Part shown: piece after piece, positions 15,901 to 23,705 of the stretch
Numbering within the stretch: position 1 is the stretch's first letter
How the letters are laid out: every line of letters starts with the position of its first letter
Source of the DNA: Ruminococcus sp. CAG:403
GTDB lineage: Bacteria; Bacillota; Clostridia; Oscillospirales; Ruminococcaceae
DNA: 24,692 nucleotides
Direction of reading: 5' to 3'
NCBI GenBank assembly: GCA_000437255.1
Contig: FR899067.1
Location: 3,936 to 28,627, forward strand
Notes under the pieces: generated by a model
Seen by the model: the letters and a program-made list of their open reading frames with translations, nothing else
What the model was told of the DNA's origin: nothing
Database searches by the model: none
Made by a program: the position numbers and the translations under genes

Positions 15901-16107
15901 TGTATCATTTGTAAATCGTTGAAGCAGTCACTCGGCGATGCAAATGGGGATGATGTAGTTGGTATGGCAGATATTGTAGTCCTGCAAAATTATCTGCTAG
16001 CGCGGCGAACTGAGATTTCTGCATATGCGGATGTCAACCAGGATGGCATCATCAATGCATGGGATCTAAGTATATTAAAGAGTATTGTTTTGGATGCAAT
16101 GCGTTAA
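12988..16107 (+). CDS. Large secreted dockerin protein of unknown function
   Basis: 1039 residues. A signal peptide (KKIISCVLALVMTLSIF, cleavage near VGA-EP) is followed by an N-terminal domain seen in other ruminococcal dockerin proteins (DSDTMRPICTVYESPNYTQEM; DEDKTNNFAVFSD). A long beta-rich region follows (about 290-500, repetitive SIPLPEMTFPTPVGVNISV type), a carboxypeptidase-regulatory-like segment (about 545-625), a Ca-binding FG-GAP-like loop (DYDGNGTKEAF, about 642), an MBG-like beta domain (DYDIEKRYSAIYPGEYEL), a CTHRFENGQCIIC zinc-ribbon-like knuckle (from 963) and a C-terminal dockerin (GDANGDDVVGMADIVVLQ; ADVNQDGIINAWDLSILK). No catalytic motif is recognisable, so structural or adhesive roles are as likely as enzymatic ones. 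The middle of the gene is visibly richer in A/T than both ends. Confidence 0.85.
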   Translation: MKKIISCVLALVMTLSIFGTFPVGAEPKSDSTAPQIGTNVSVAGTNSFGNLLTEELNAEMDRQEENNGCNIFSIEMNGATADVSFETTESCTLVVAIYEDNGEQMLASGDILVSKEDKEALVTIETDNMPDYYYLRGYLVDSDTMRPICTVYESPNYTQEMQAFFAKTVDDFDSEKVLNLDEDKTNNFAVFSDKAIGVPSDDTVNQVTKADDTTATYVIEHADATVKQLKKGDIFYCPNGDEFIIVKVDTISITGSTVTITGQDTSMEEVFDYIKINTDQIKSNGSKMYQQKNVQSRAISFEGSETATVFETSFLPAIDGLSGTLKMTLTASLKLYLSKKYQYVEMKMGYALKLAVSIGQKKTISIPLPEMTFPTPVGVNISVTPSFDISVGGKVEISGTLSGQIGFAYDSDEGNVKNMTSAPTFDSVLKLEVEVSFVLSLKPNVNFIDDKVVSIYLEGTIGIYATAEQVLWQLNDDKNIKHECKKCFDGEINFKSNTGFGIEAIGIKILDRGVIEQSYKLDDFYYSVDHDIYGFGSCPYQQYCVNVKVVDSNYNLVSEAYIIKNDPVGDMFLGKTDKDGRLDIWLSNGEYTLTAKNNTEISSRNITVQDYEKSIVIQLQNHEEKLKDVIASKGTICTWEYADYDGNGTKEAFAIVGTKSMPNYYVCSDIAGIYFISTNGEVTQLNATNPNLKMCMIERCTEYAGKKFFSCNTTAGGSSSETYLFGVKNGKCYELEISGTIVDFYSRDGICYATKGEFLPEGGHVWTEYALSYNEETQEFSMNDQASTQQQYATVPQDVIDSNALQSVDEEYGVPTTWGAICSCFGLEPNAIYNFYVMKSAIIEDPFNSDNLLYIAQVVSDTDGKCEISYVTKELYQSPVTIIKAASKTDLSSAQVSVPSIVCDGTEQFAEPKVTLDGKTLKEGQDYDIEKRYSAIYPGEYELVITGIRDYTGKAPATYTVTCTHRFENGQCIICKSLKQSLGDANGDDVVGMADIVVLQNYLLARRTEISAYADVNQDGIINAWDLSILKSIVLDAMR

Positions 16108-16133
16108 GTTTCAAAAAAGTCTATTCAAAAACA

Positions 16134-16166
16134 AGCTGACAAAGTAAATCTTTGTCAGCTGTTTCC
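16134..16166 (+). terminator. Probable terminator of the large dockerin gene
   Basis: Perfect 11-bp stem AGCTGACAAAG (16134-16144) / CTTTGTCAGCT (16150-16160), 5-nt loop. The tail GTTTCCTT is only moderately T-rich. Confidence 0.7.
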
Positions 16167-16203
16167 TTATCTGCTTCTTTTCCTGTAAAACAAGCAAAAG
16201 GTA

Positions 16204-16232
16204 TTGCCAATTGGAATGGAATGCGTTATAAT
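16204..16232 (+). promoter_or_regulatory. Promoter upstream of the amidase remnant and radA
   Basis: TTGCCA (16204-16209), 17-nt spacer, TATAAT (16227-16232). Transcription would start near 16239, leaving under 40 nt before the first conserved amidase codon. Confidence 0.75.
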
Positions 16233-16276
16233 GGGTACATGCTACATGATGCTGCATGAACCAGAACTATGTTTAA

Positions 16277-16855
16277 GTGGATGCAGGACATGGTGGGATG
16301 GATGGCGGCTGCTCTTCGGTGAATGGTACACCGGAAAAAGGCATCAACCTCAATATTTTGCTGTGTCTGCGTAATTTATTGGAGATGGAAGGCTACACCG
16401 TTGCTGTTACACGGGATACAGATGTATCCATTCATGATGCAGGGGTAGAGGGCATTGCCAATCAAAAAAGCTCCGATATGGATAATCGCCTGGCATTGTT
16501 TAACGAGTATGAGCATGCAGTTTGTATCTCCATTCATCAAAATCAATTTACGGATGCTTCCTATAGTGGCGCACAGATGTTTTATTCAGACAGCAACAAG
16601 GAAAACAGTACATTGGCGCAGTGCATGCAGGATGCATTTGTAGCGCAGCTTCAACCGGAAAACACACGAGAAATCAAATTGAGCGGAAAAGAATTGTTCC
16701 TTTGCTATTTCAGTGAAAATCCAACGGTGATGGTAGAGTGTGGATTCTTGTCCAATCCGGAAGAAGCCGCATTACTGGAAACAGAAGACTATCAGCAGAA
16801 GGTTGCATTTACCATTTTCTGCGGATTGAATCAATATTTTGCACAAAGAAAGTAG
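16277..16855 (+). CDS. N-acetylmuramoyl-L-alanine amidase (Amidase_3, CwlD-like), N-terminus missing
   Basis: The 192-residue frame begins at a GTG that is immediately preceded by an in-frame TAA. The catalytic domain is whole: zinc ligands in DAGHGGMDGG, Glu of GTPEKGINL, His of ISIHQNQ, and the catalytic Glu of MVECGFLSNPEE. The expected N-terminal signal or membrane segment (as in CwlD) is absent, and no ribosome site precedes the GTG. In the adjacent frame the codons just before give HEPELCL, which would join VDAGHGG if one base near 16275 were removed; this suggests a frameshift, and probably also a deletion of the N-terminal part. The enzyme cuts the amide between MurNAc and the stem peptide. 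Without export it could not reach peptidoglycan. radA follows 45 nt later. Confidence 0.7.
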   Translation: MDAGHGGMDGGCSSVNGTPEKGINLNILLCLRNLLEMEGYTVAVTRDTDVSIHDAGVEGIANQKSSDMDNRLALFNEYEHAVCISIHQNQFTDASYSGAQMFYSDSNKENSTLAQCMQDAFVAQLQPENTREIKLSGKELFLCYFSENPTVMVECGFLSNPEEAALLETEDYQQKVAFTIFCGLNQYFAQRK

Positions 16856-16900
16856 GAACCAATTTCGGTTGGATGGAAAAAATCATAAGGATGTGAACCA

Positions 16901-18325
<1,425 letters not shown>

Positions 18326-18326
18326 A

Positions 18327-18368
18327 AAAATCCGCCATACACTTCGCGTTGGTATGGCGGATTTTATC
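18327..18368. terminator. Bidirectional terminator between radA and the GH31 gene
   Basis: 14-bp perfect stem (18327-18340 with 18352-18365) that includes flanking A and T runs, with an 11-nt loop. It works for radA on the plus strand and for the convergent glucosidase gene on the minus strand. Confidence 0.9.
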
Positions 18369-18390
18369 ATGGAATTTTTATAGGATGGAA

Positions 18391-20388
18391 TCAGCAGGAT
18401 ACATCGTTTCGTAATGTAGAACGATGCAGACTGTCTTCCGGACGAGGAGAATCTCCATTGTCTGCATAGAGTTCATAGGAGCTATTGGGATATCCCAGCA
18501 GCTGGCAAGTTTGCAGATCAATTTGTTCTGTGTTGGCAGCTGGCTTGGCAAGTGGAATGGATTTTTGCTTTCGAATGAAGAACACCAATTCATCCAGTGC
18601 AATAGCAATATAATGATGGCCCTTCGGGAGAATTGTTGTTTCATAGGATGTACAGGAGCGCATGCGAACCAGCATCATTTCTTCCGGCAGATAAACATAT
18701 CGACCCTGTGCATTTTGTTTGTATACAGGAGCAATCATCAATTCCTTGCCAAGAAGCAGTTGATCTTCTACTTGTTTTGCCATGGAATCGTCTGGGAATT
18801 CAAAAGCAAGCGGCTCAAACATCATTTCATCCTGAAGTGCTGCCTTTAAAAATTCACTGTAAAGGTAGGGGAGGAGCGCATATCGAATTTTGATCATTTC
18901 GGCAGCTGCCTGAACATTATCAAAGCGATAAAGCTCCTGCTCACGTGTCCCATCCGCAGAGTGATTGCGGAAAAGTGGTGTAAACAAAGCATATTGCAGC
19001 CAGCGGAGCATCAGATCTTCGGTGGTATCACTGCCGAATCCGCCGGTATCAGAGCCAACAAAAAGGAATCCTGCCATATTCAGTGCTGGAAGCTGCTGCA
19101 TAGATTGGAGGATATGAGACCACCAAGAGCGGTTATCCCCCTGCCAGATGCCGCCGTAGCGATGGGCACCGATATAGGAAGAACGAGAGAAGAATAGGGT
19201 ACGCTTTTCCGGGCAGATTTCTTGTAAAGCTTCAAAGGCAGAGCGTGTCATATTCATGCCATAAAGGTTATGAATTTCACGGTGCCGGATCATTTGACCG
19301 TTGACATTGTGATAGAACTTGTCATAGTCGCCCTTGTTTCCATTCAAGCCGGCAACCATTCCAGTGAAAGCAAAATAGTCCTGTGTTCCCATATTTTTGG
19401 AGGCAAGCTTTTGTATTTCTGCACAAGTGTCTGCCAGTCTGTCTTCTGTATAGAAGATGGCAGGTTCATTCATATCATTCCAAAAGCCTTCGATTCCCAA
19501 ATCAGTCAGAACAGCATACTTTTTCCCGAACCAGTCTCTTGCTTCGGGCTGTAGGAAATCCGGGAAATGAACTCGTCCCGGCCAGACAGCACCAACGAAG
19601 TCTTCTCCATCTGCATTCTTGCAGAAGTAGTTGTTTTGCACGCCTTCTTCGTAAACATCGTAACCTGTTTCGATTTTTACACCAGCATCGATGATGGGAA
19701 CCAGGTGAATGCCTTGTCTTTTCATATCCTGTACCAGGTTTTTCAAGTCCGGAAATCGTTCCGGATCCACTGTAAAATCCTTGTACCGTTCCATATAATC
19801 AATATCCAGATAAATGCTGTCAAGCGGAATGCCAGCAGTTTGATATTGTTCTGCAACGGTGCGAATATCCTGTTCTGTCTTGTATCCCCAGCGACTTTGT
19901 CCGTATCCAAATGCCCAGAAGGGCGGAATGTAGCTCTTTCCGATTAAGGTACGGAACTGTTTGACGATCTCTTTTTCTGTTTTGCCGGTGATGATATAGA
20001 CAGCGAGATCATTTTTTTCTGCTTTGATTTGCATAACGGTACGCTTGGTGTAACCAATGTCAAATTCCATTTTTCCTGCGTAGTCAAAGAATACGCCAAA
20101 GAGAACGGATCCGCAAATAATCATAAAGTTATGAGCACCATATAGGGAACGGGTATCCTCTTGATGATTGGGATTGTCAGAATTCCAGCTGATGTACTGC
20201 CAGCCTCTTTTGTTGATGCCACGAATCTGTTCTCCTAAGCCGTAAACAATGTCCTCTTCGGAAAGGGAATAGGTGAATGTTCCTGCTCCATCGGTTTCAA
20301 AGAATGGCAGCGGTTCCTTTGAGGATTCCAGCTCCAGAACAACAGCATCTGTCGGAAACGGGGTTCCGTAACTATATTTTTTAATCAT
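18391..20388 (-). CDS. GH31 family alpha-glucosidase, isomaltase-like
   Basis: 665 residues from the ATG at 20388 (AAAGGAAG 7 nt upstream). The 18-codon longer frame lacks a ribosome site. Catalytic nucleophile Asp305 in GFWNDMNEP; acid/base Asp in VGSDTGGFG; RNHSADGTREQE and the long RYVYLPEEM C-terminal region are typical. It closely resembles, from memory, the 663-aa alpha-glucosidase Ro-aG1 of a human-gut Ruminococcus, including the motif QSRWGY: Trp167 corresponds to Trp169 there, which favours alpha-1,6 over alpha-1,4 linkages. No signal peptide, so it acts on short isomalto-oligosaccharides inside the cell. No sugar transporter is adjacent. Divergent from an AraC regulator that probably controls it. 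Confidence 0.93.
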   Translation of the reverse strand: MIKKYSYGTPFPTDAVVLELESSKEPLPFFETDGAGTFTYSLSEEDIVYGLGEQIRGINKRGWQYISWNSDNPNHQEDTRSLYGAHNFMIICGSVLFGVFFDYAGKMEFDIGYTKRTVMQIKAEKNDLAVYIITGKTEKEIVKQFRTLIGKSYIPPFWAFGYGQSRWGYKTEQDIRTVAEQYQTAGIPLDSIYLDIDYMERYKDFTVDPERFPDLKNLVQDMKRQGIHLVPIIDAGVKIETGYDVYEEGVQNNYFCKNADGEDFVGAVWPGRVHFPDFLQPEARDWFGKKYAVLTDLGIEGFWNDMNEPAIFYTEDRLADTCAEIQKLASKNMGTQDYFAFTGMVAGLNGNKGDYDKFYHNVNGQMIRHREIHNLYGMNMTRSAFEALQEICPEKRTLFFSRSSYIGAHRYGGIWQGDNRSWWSHILQSMQQLPALNMAGFLFVGSDTGGFGSDTTEDLMLRWLQYALFTPLFRNHSADGTREQELYRFDNVQAAAEMIKIRYALLPYLYSEFLKAALQDEMMFEPLAFEFPDDSMAKQVEDQLLLGKELMIAPVYKQNAQGRYVYLPEEMMLVRMRSCTSYETTILPKGHHYIAIALDELVFFIRKQKSIPLAKPAANTEQIDLQTCQLLGYPNSSYELYADNGDSPRPEDSLHRSTLRNDVSC

Positions 20389-20430
20389 AACAGCACTTCC
20401 TTTCAAAAGTTCCTTTTGATGGTTCCTTCT

Positions 20431-20444
20431 GTATGATATCATAC
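20431..20444. promoter_or_regulatory. 14-bp palindrome between GH31 and araC genes
   Basis: GTATGATATCATAC is a perfect palindrome in the 128-bp divergent region, about 43 bp upstream of the GH31 start. It contains a TATGAT on each strand, so it may be paired -10 elements or an operator. I could not place convincing -35 boxes. Confidence 0.45.
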
Positions 20445-20516
20445 TATAAAGCAGTGTGTGAATCTATTGCTATGCTATGATATTCTGATACAATTCTACT
20501 TTTTGGAGGCATTTCC

Positions 20517-21395
20517 ATGCACAACAGAAATTCCAGAGAAAATCGTATACATAGTTCGGAAATTAAACCATTCAGCTATTATCAATGTTCTATTCCAGAT
20601 GAATTTCACGATGTCCCCATGCACTGGCACAGTGAATTCGAAATCAATTTTATTCGGGAAGGTGCGGCAGAATTTATCTGTGGAGAGGAAAAATTTACTT
20701 CCGCAGCAGGGGACATCATCGTTACGCAGCCCAATGTGATGCATTCCATCTATCCTTGTGTTGGAGTCCGTCAGGTTTATGATACACTTGTTTTTAGTCC
20801 CGAAGTTTTTGGTGGTTCTGATTCTGATCGATTTATAAATGAATGCATTAAACCATTGGTAAATGGAAGCATGCGGGTACAGATGCATCTTACAGCCTCC
20901 CATCCGTACTATTTGGAACTGGAAAAAATCATAGAAAATATTTTTGCCTGTGCAAAAGGGGACACGCCGCAGTTGGACATGCTGATGCGGAGTGAATTGC
21001 TGCGTTTTTTTTGGATTTTGGAGACGGAAGCAGAACTCGATCCTGATTTTTGTGAATCCGGAGAAACCATTCGTCCTGCCTTGGAGTATATTGCAGCGCA
21101 CATTCAAGAAACCATTACCATTAAGCAACTTGCAGCAGCGGTACATTTAAGTGAAAGTTACTTTATGAATCAATTTCAAAAACATGTCGGATTCAGTGCC
21201 ATGGAGTATGTTTCTCATTTTCGAATCAATCAAGCATGCAAGGCATTGATTTGCACCCAAAAGAACGTCTTAGAAATTGCATTTGACTGTGGATTTCGAA
21301 ATATTTCCAATTTCAACCGACAATTTCGGAAAATTGTAGGATGTGCGCCTACAGCATACCGAAAAAAATGGATAGAATCGCAGAAATCGTGTTAA
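20517..21395 (+). CDS. AraC family transcriptional regulator with cupin sensor domain
   Basis: 292 residues. The N-terminal cupin-like sensor has MHWHSEFEINFI (His36, His38) and GDIIVTQPNVMHSI. The C-terminal pair of helix-turn-helix motifs is clear: TIKQLAAAVHLSESYFMNQF and VLEIAFDCGFRNISNFNRQF, followed by the conserved GCAPTAYRK. Start supported by TTGGAGG 7 nt upstream. Such regulators usually activate a neighbouring glycan-use gene in response to a sugar; the divergent GH31 gene is the obvious target. The ligand is not predictable. Confidence 0.93.
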   Translation: MHNRNSRENRIHSSEIKPFSYYQCSIPDEFHDVPMHWHSEFEINFIREGAAEFICGEEKFTSAAGDIIVTQPNVMHSIYPCVGVRQVYDTLVFSPEVFGGSDSDRFINECIKPLVNGSMRVQMHLTASHPYYLELEKIIENIFACAKGDTPQLDMLMRSELLRFFWILETEAELDPDFCESGETIRPALEYIAAHIQETITIKQLAAAVHLSESYFMNQFQKHVGFSAMEYVSHFRINQACKALICTQKNVLEIAFDCGFRNISNFNRQFRKIVGCAPTAYRKKWIESQKSC

Positions 21396-21430
21396 AGTTG
21401 ATACGATGTACAGTTTGATAATCGTTTCAT

Positions 21431-21460
21431 TTGACATCACCCGTGGAAACAGTGTATAAT
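21431..21460 (+). promoter_or_regulatory. Promoter of the ZIP transporter gene
   Basis: TTGACA (21431-21436), 18-nt spacer, TATAAT (21455-21460). The last T of the -10 begins TGATATCATAC (21460-21470), an 11-mer also found in the GH31-araC intergenic region. Confidence 0.82.
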
Positions 21461-21515
21461 GATATCATACATGTGATAAGTATTGAATCATTGTGGAACA
21501 TTGGGAGATGATGAA

Positions 21516-22292
21516 ATGGAACTATTTTATGGGATATCCATCCCTTTTCTTGGCACTGTACTGGGAGCTGCCTGTGTGTTTTTTATGAAAAAGTCGCTGG
21601 GAGATTTGGTACAGCGTGCTTTGACCGGATTTGCCTCTGGTGTCATGGTGGCGGCGTCTATCTGGAGTCTGTTGATTCCGGCAATGGAACAATCCTCCCA
21701 AATGGGGAAGCTGGCGTTTGTGCCGGCTGTTGTCGGATTTTGGATTGGAATTTTATTCTTGCTGCTGCTGGATCGTGTCATTCCGCATTTGCATCGAAAT
21801 AGCGAGCAGGCAGAGGGTCCCAAGAGTCAATTGCAGCGAACGACAATGATGCTGCTTGCGGTAACGCTGCACAATATTCCAGAAGGAATGGCGGTTGGAG
21901 TGGTGTATGCAGGATATCGTTCCGGCAGTGTCTCCATCACAGCAGCAGGGGCACTGGCATTGTCGCTGGGCATTGCCATCCAAAATTTTCCGGAGGGAGC
22001 AATCGTTTCCATGCCGCTTCGTGCAGAAGGGATGAAAAAGGGGCGTGCTTTTTTGGGTGGGGTGCTATCTGGCGTGGTGGAACCCATTGGAGCTGTGCTG
22101 ACCATATTAGCCGCACAATTTGTGATTCCCATTCTTCCGTATTTGCTGAGTTTTGCAGCTGGAGCAATGCTGTATGTTGTCGTGGAAGAATTGATTCCGG
22201 AAATGTCGGAGGGAAAGCACTCTAACATTGGAACGATCTTTTTTGCCGTTGGTTTTAGTATGATGATGATTTTGGATGTTGCACTTGGATGA
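21516..22292 (+). CDS. ZIP family divalent metal transporter
   Basis: 258 residues with about eight membrane helices. Metal-binding helices are recognisable: TLHNIPEGMAVG (His119, Asn120, Glu123) in TM4 and IQNFPEGAIVSMPL (Asn157, Glu160) in TM5, followed by GVVEPIGAVL (Glu189). The short loop HLHRNSEQAEG between TM3 and TM4 is the usual cytoplasmic His-containing loop. These proteins import zinc and sometimes iron or manganese. I start at ATG 21516 (GGGAG 8 nt upstream) rather than the TTG at 21483. No Zur or Fur box is evident in the 120 bp upstream. Confidence 0.92.
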   Translation: MELFYGISIPFLGTVLGAACVFFMKKSLGDLVQRALTGFASGVMVAASIWSLLIPAMEQSSQMGKLAFVPAVVGFWIGILFLLLLDRVIPHLHRNSEQAEGPKSQLQRTTMMLLAVTLHNIPEGMAVGVVYAGYRSGSVSITAAGALALSLGIAIQNFPEGAIVSMPLRAEGMKKGRAFLGGVLSGVVEPIGAVLTILAAQFVIPILPYLLSFAAGAMLYVVVEELIPEMSEGKHSNIGTIFFAVGFSMMMILDVALG

Positions 22293-22319
22293 ATTAGAAG
22301 CGAATCAATAAAAATGAAA

Positions 22320-22361
22320 AATCCCTCCAGCCGTATGGATCTTCATACAGTTGGAGGGATT
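22320..22361. terminator. Bidirectional terminator between the ZIP gene and the unknown minus-strand operon
   Basis: 10-bp outer stem AATCCCTCCA (22320-22329) / TGGAGGGATT (22352-22361) plus an inner GTATG/CATAC stem. The minus-strand reading ends in a longer T run, so it mainly serves the minus-strand operon. Confidence 0.85.
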
Positions 22362-22364
22362 GAT

Positions 22365-22946
22365 TTACTCAATAATCAAATCCACATAATCACCACGTTC
22401 TTTGTTGTAAACATGTTTTCCAACAATGGATAATAGGTTTTGGATATCAGAGAGATCCGGACTGGAAAATTCCTGATAGGAGTGAATGGGATCATTGGCA
22501 TTTTCCTGTTCATACCAATCTTCGCAACAACACATAAATTCATCCAAAAGATCTTCCAACGGGTACTGAGAAATATTGGAATCCGATGGTTCATTTTCTC
22601 CATATTCCGGTTCCTGCTCAAAAATAAGTGAGGTTACGTAAAGCGTTTGTGGAATATCTGCTTCATTTTGAAAAACTACAGTATCACAGTCTGGATCTTT
22701 ATAATATCTTTTTCCTTGGTAAGATAGAACCTTTAAGTTTTGTTCTGCTTCTATTTTTGAGGTTCCATCTTTCCAATTGTCCGATGCAAGAAGCAGCTGA
22801 TGCAGTTCGGGATCTGCCACCTGACAAAGAGAAAGGCAGTTTTCTGTGTCTTCTTTTTTTGCAGTATATGCATAGATATTCGGTTCCACTTCTGTGTAAA
22901 TCGGCTGTTTGTACTTAGGAGCCGGATAAACTTGAATATTTTTCAT
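22365..22946 (-). CDS. Hypothetical acidic cytoplasmic protein
   Basis: 193 residues from the ATG at 22946 (AAAGGA about 10 nt upstream); the frame could extend to 23036 but that overlaps the upstream gene. No signal peptide or membrane helix. Features: a Pro/Tyr-rich start (VYPAPKYKQPIYTEVEPNIYAY), a SYQGKRYYKDPDCDTVVF beta-like segment, and an acidic C-terminal half with an unusual Cys triplet (EFMCCCEDWYEQ). I recognise no family. It follows the DUF3592-like gene by 67 nt and probably shares its promoter, so the two may work together. Confidence 0.75.
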   Translation of the reverse strand: MKNIQVYPAPKYKQPIYTEVEPNIYAYTAKKEDTENCLSLCQVADPELHQLLLASDNWKDGTSKIEAEQNLKVLSYQGKRYYKDPDCDTVVFQNEADIPQTLYVTSLIFEQEPEYGENEPSDSNISQYPLEDLLDEFMCCCEDWYEQENANDPIHSYQEFSSPDLSDIQNLLSIVGKHVYNKERGDYVDLIIE

Positions 22947-23013
22947 TCGTATAAAGTCCTTTCTGATAATGCATTTGAAAGGCGTTCTTTCCTTTTCAAG
23001 TTCAAGCAGACTT

Positions 23014-23556
23014 CTATCGGAAAAGAACGTAGGCAATTCCGGCGATCAGAACAAGTCCACCGCCACAGCATAGCAGTACAATTCCGACTAGCTTGCTGCA
23101 AACGACCACTTTTTCCACAAATGCTTGTTTGGGATTCTTAGGATTATAAACAACAGGCAGTTGACTGCCGAGCGGCCAAGTTTCTCTGGCAAGCGCTGCA
23201 TAATGATGATAAACACCTGTTGTATGAATATGGAAGATCTCTCGATCAGAAACCCAACAGCAATCTTTTTGCCCCAGGCAGGTATTGGGGTTGGGTGTTT
23301 GCTTTCGAGCAGAAGCAACTCCTTTGTAATGTCGATAGGCTTTGTAAGTTCGATTTCCGACTTCATAGGTTACAACGGGTGCAATGGATTTTCCATTTGT
23401 TCCGCCGCCGTATCGATATTGGATGACAGTTCCAACCGTTTGCTGGGTGCAGGCTTTCTGGATTCGTTTTTCCCGCAAGAAGAAAAAAAGAGAGAAAAGC
23501 ATCATCAAAATGCCAGCGCCGCCTACTGCAATGCAAGAAATGAGTTCTGTTGTCAT
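23014..23556 (-). CDS. DUF3592-like membrane protein
   Basis: 180 residues from the ATG at 23556 (GGAG 7 nt upstream). One membrane helix near residues 5-28, a beta-rich middle with the DUF3592 look (TVGTVIQYRYGG; APVVTYEVGNRTYKAY; GSQLPVVYNPKNPKQAFVE) and a second helix at the C-terminus (VGIVLLCCGGGLVLIAGIAYVL). The helix-beta domain-helix plan is standard for this family, whose function is unknown. First gene of a two-gene minus-strand operon. Confidence 0.8.
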   Translation of the reverse strand: MTTELISCIAVGGAGILMMLFSLFFFLREKRIQKACTQQTVGTVIQYRYGGGTNGKSIAPVVTYEVGNRTYKAYRHYKGVASARKQTPNPNTCLGQKDCCWVSDREIFHIHTTGVYHHYAALARETWPLGSQLPVVYNPKNPKQAFVEKVVVCSKLVGIVLLCCGGGLVLIAGIAYVLFR

Positions 23557-23587
23557 ATCATGCTCCAATCTATATATTTTTGATTTT

Positions 23588-23616
23588 ATTATAACATTTT
23601 GTATAGAAAAAAGCAA
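23588..23616 (-). promoter_or_regulatory. Promoter of the DUF3592-like operon
   Basis: Minus strand TTGCTT (23616-23611), 17-nt spacer, TATAAT (23593-23588) preceded by TGT. Confidence 0.78.
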
Positions 23617-23629
23617 GCACTTGTTTCAA

Positions 23630-23680
23630 AAAAAGCACATCCGTCCAATCCGTAAAATCGGAAAGGAGGATGTGCTTTTT
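23630..23680 (-). terminator. Terminator of the Thr-rich dockerin gene
   Basis: 13-bp stem AAAAAGCACATCC (23630-23642) / GGATGTGCTTTTT (23668-23680), with a small inner CCG/CGG pairing. The minus-strand reading ends in a T7 run. It lies 26 nt after the dockerin gene stop and just upstream of the next promoter. Confidence 0.85.
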
Positions 23681-23705
23681 GAAATGTTTTTAAATGGAGA
23701 AAACG

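Noticed and set aside
18391..20388. GH31 enzyme as an alpha-xylosidase
   Set aside because: Overall motif order and the QSRWGY block match the Ruminococcus alpha-glucosidase type better than YicI-type xylosidases.
20445..20516. Possible sigma-A promoter for the araC gene
   Set aside because: Several TATGAT-like hexamers occur, but none has an acceptable -35 at 16-18 nt.
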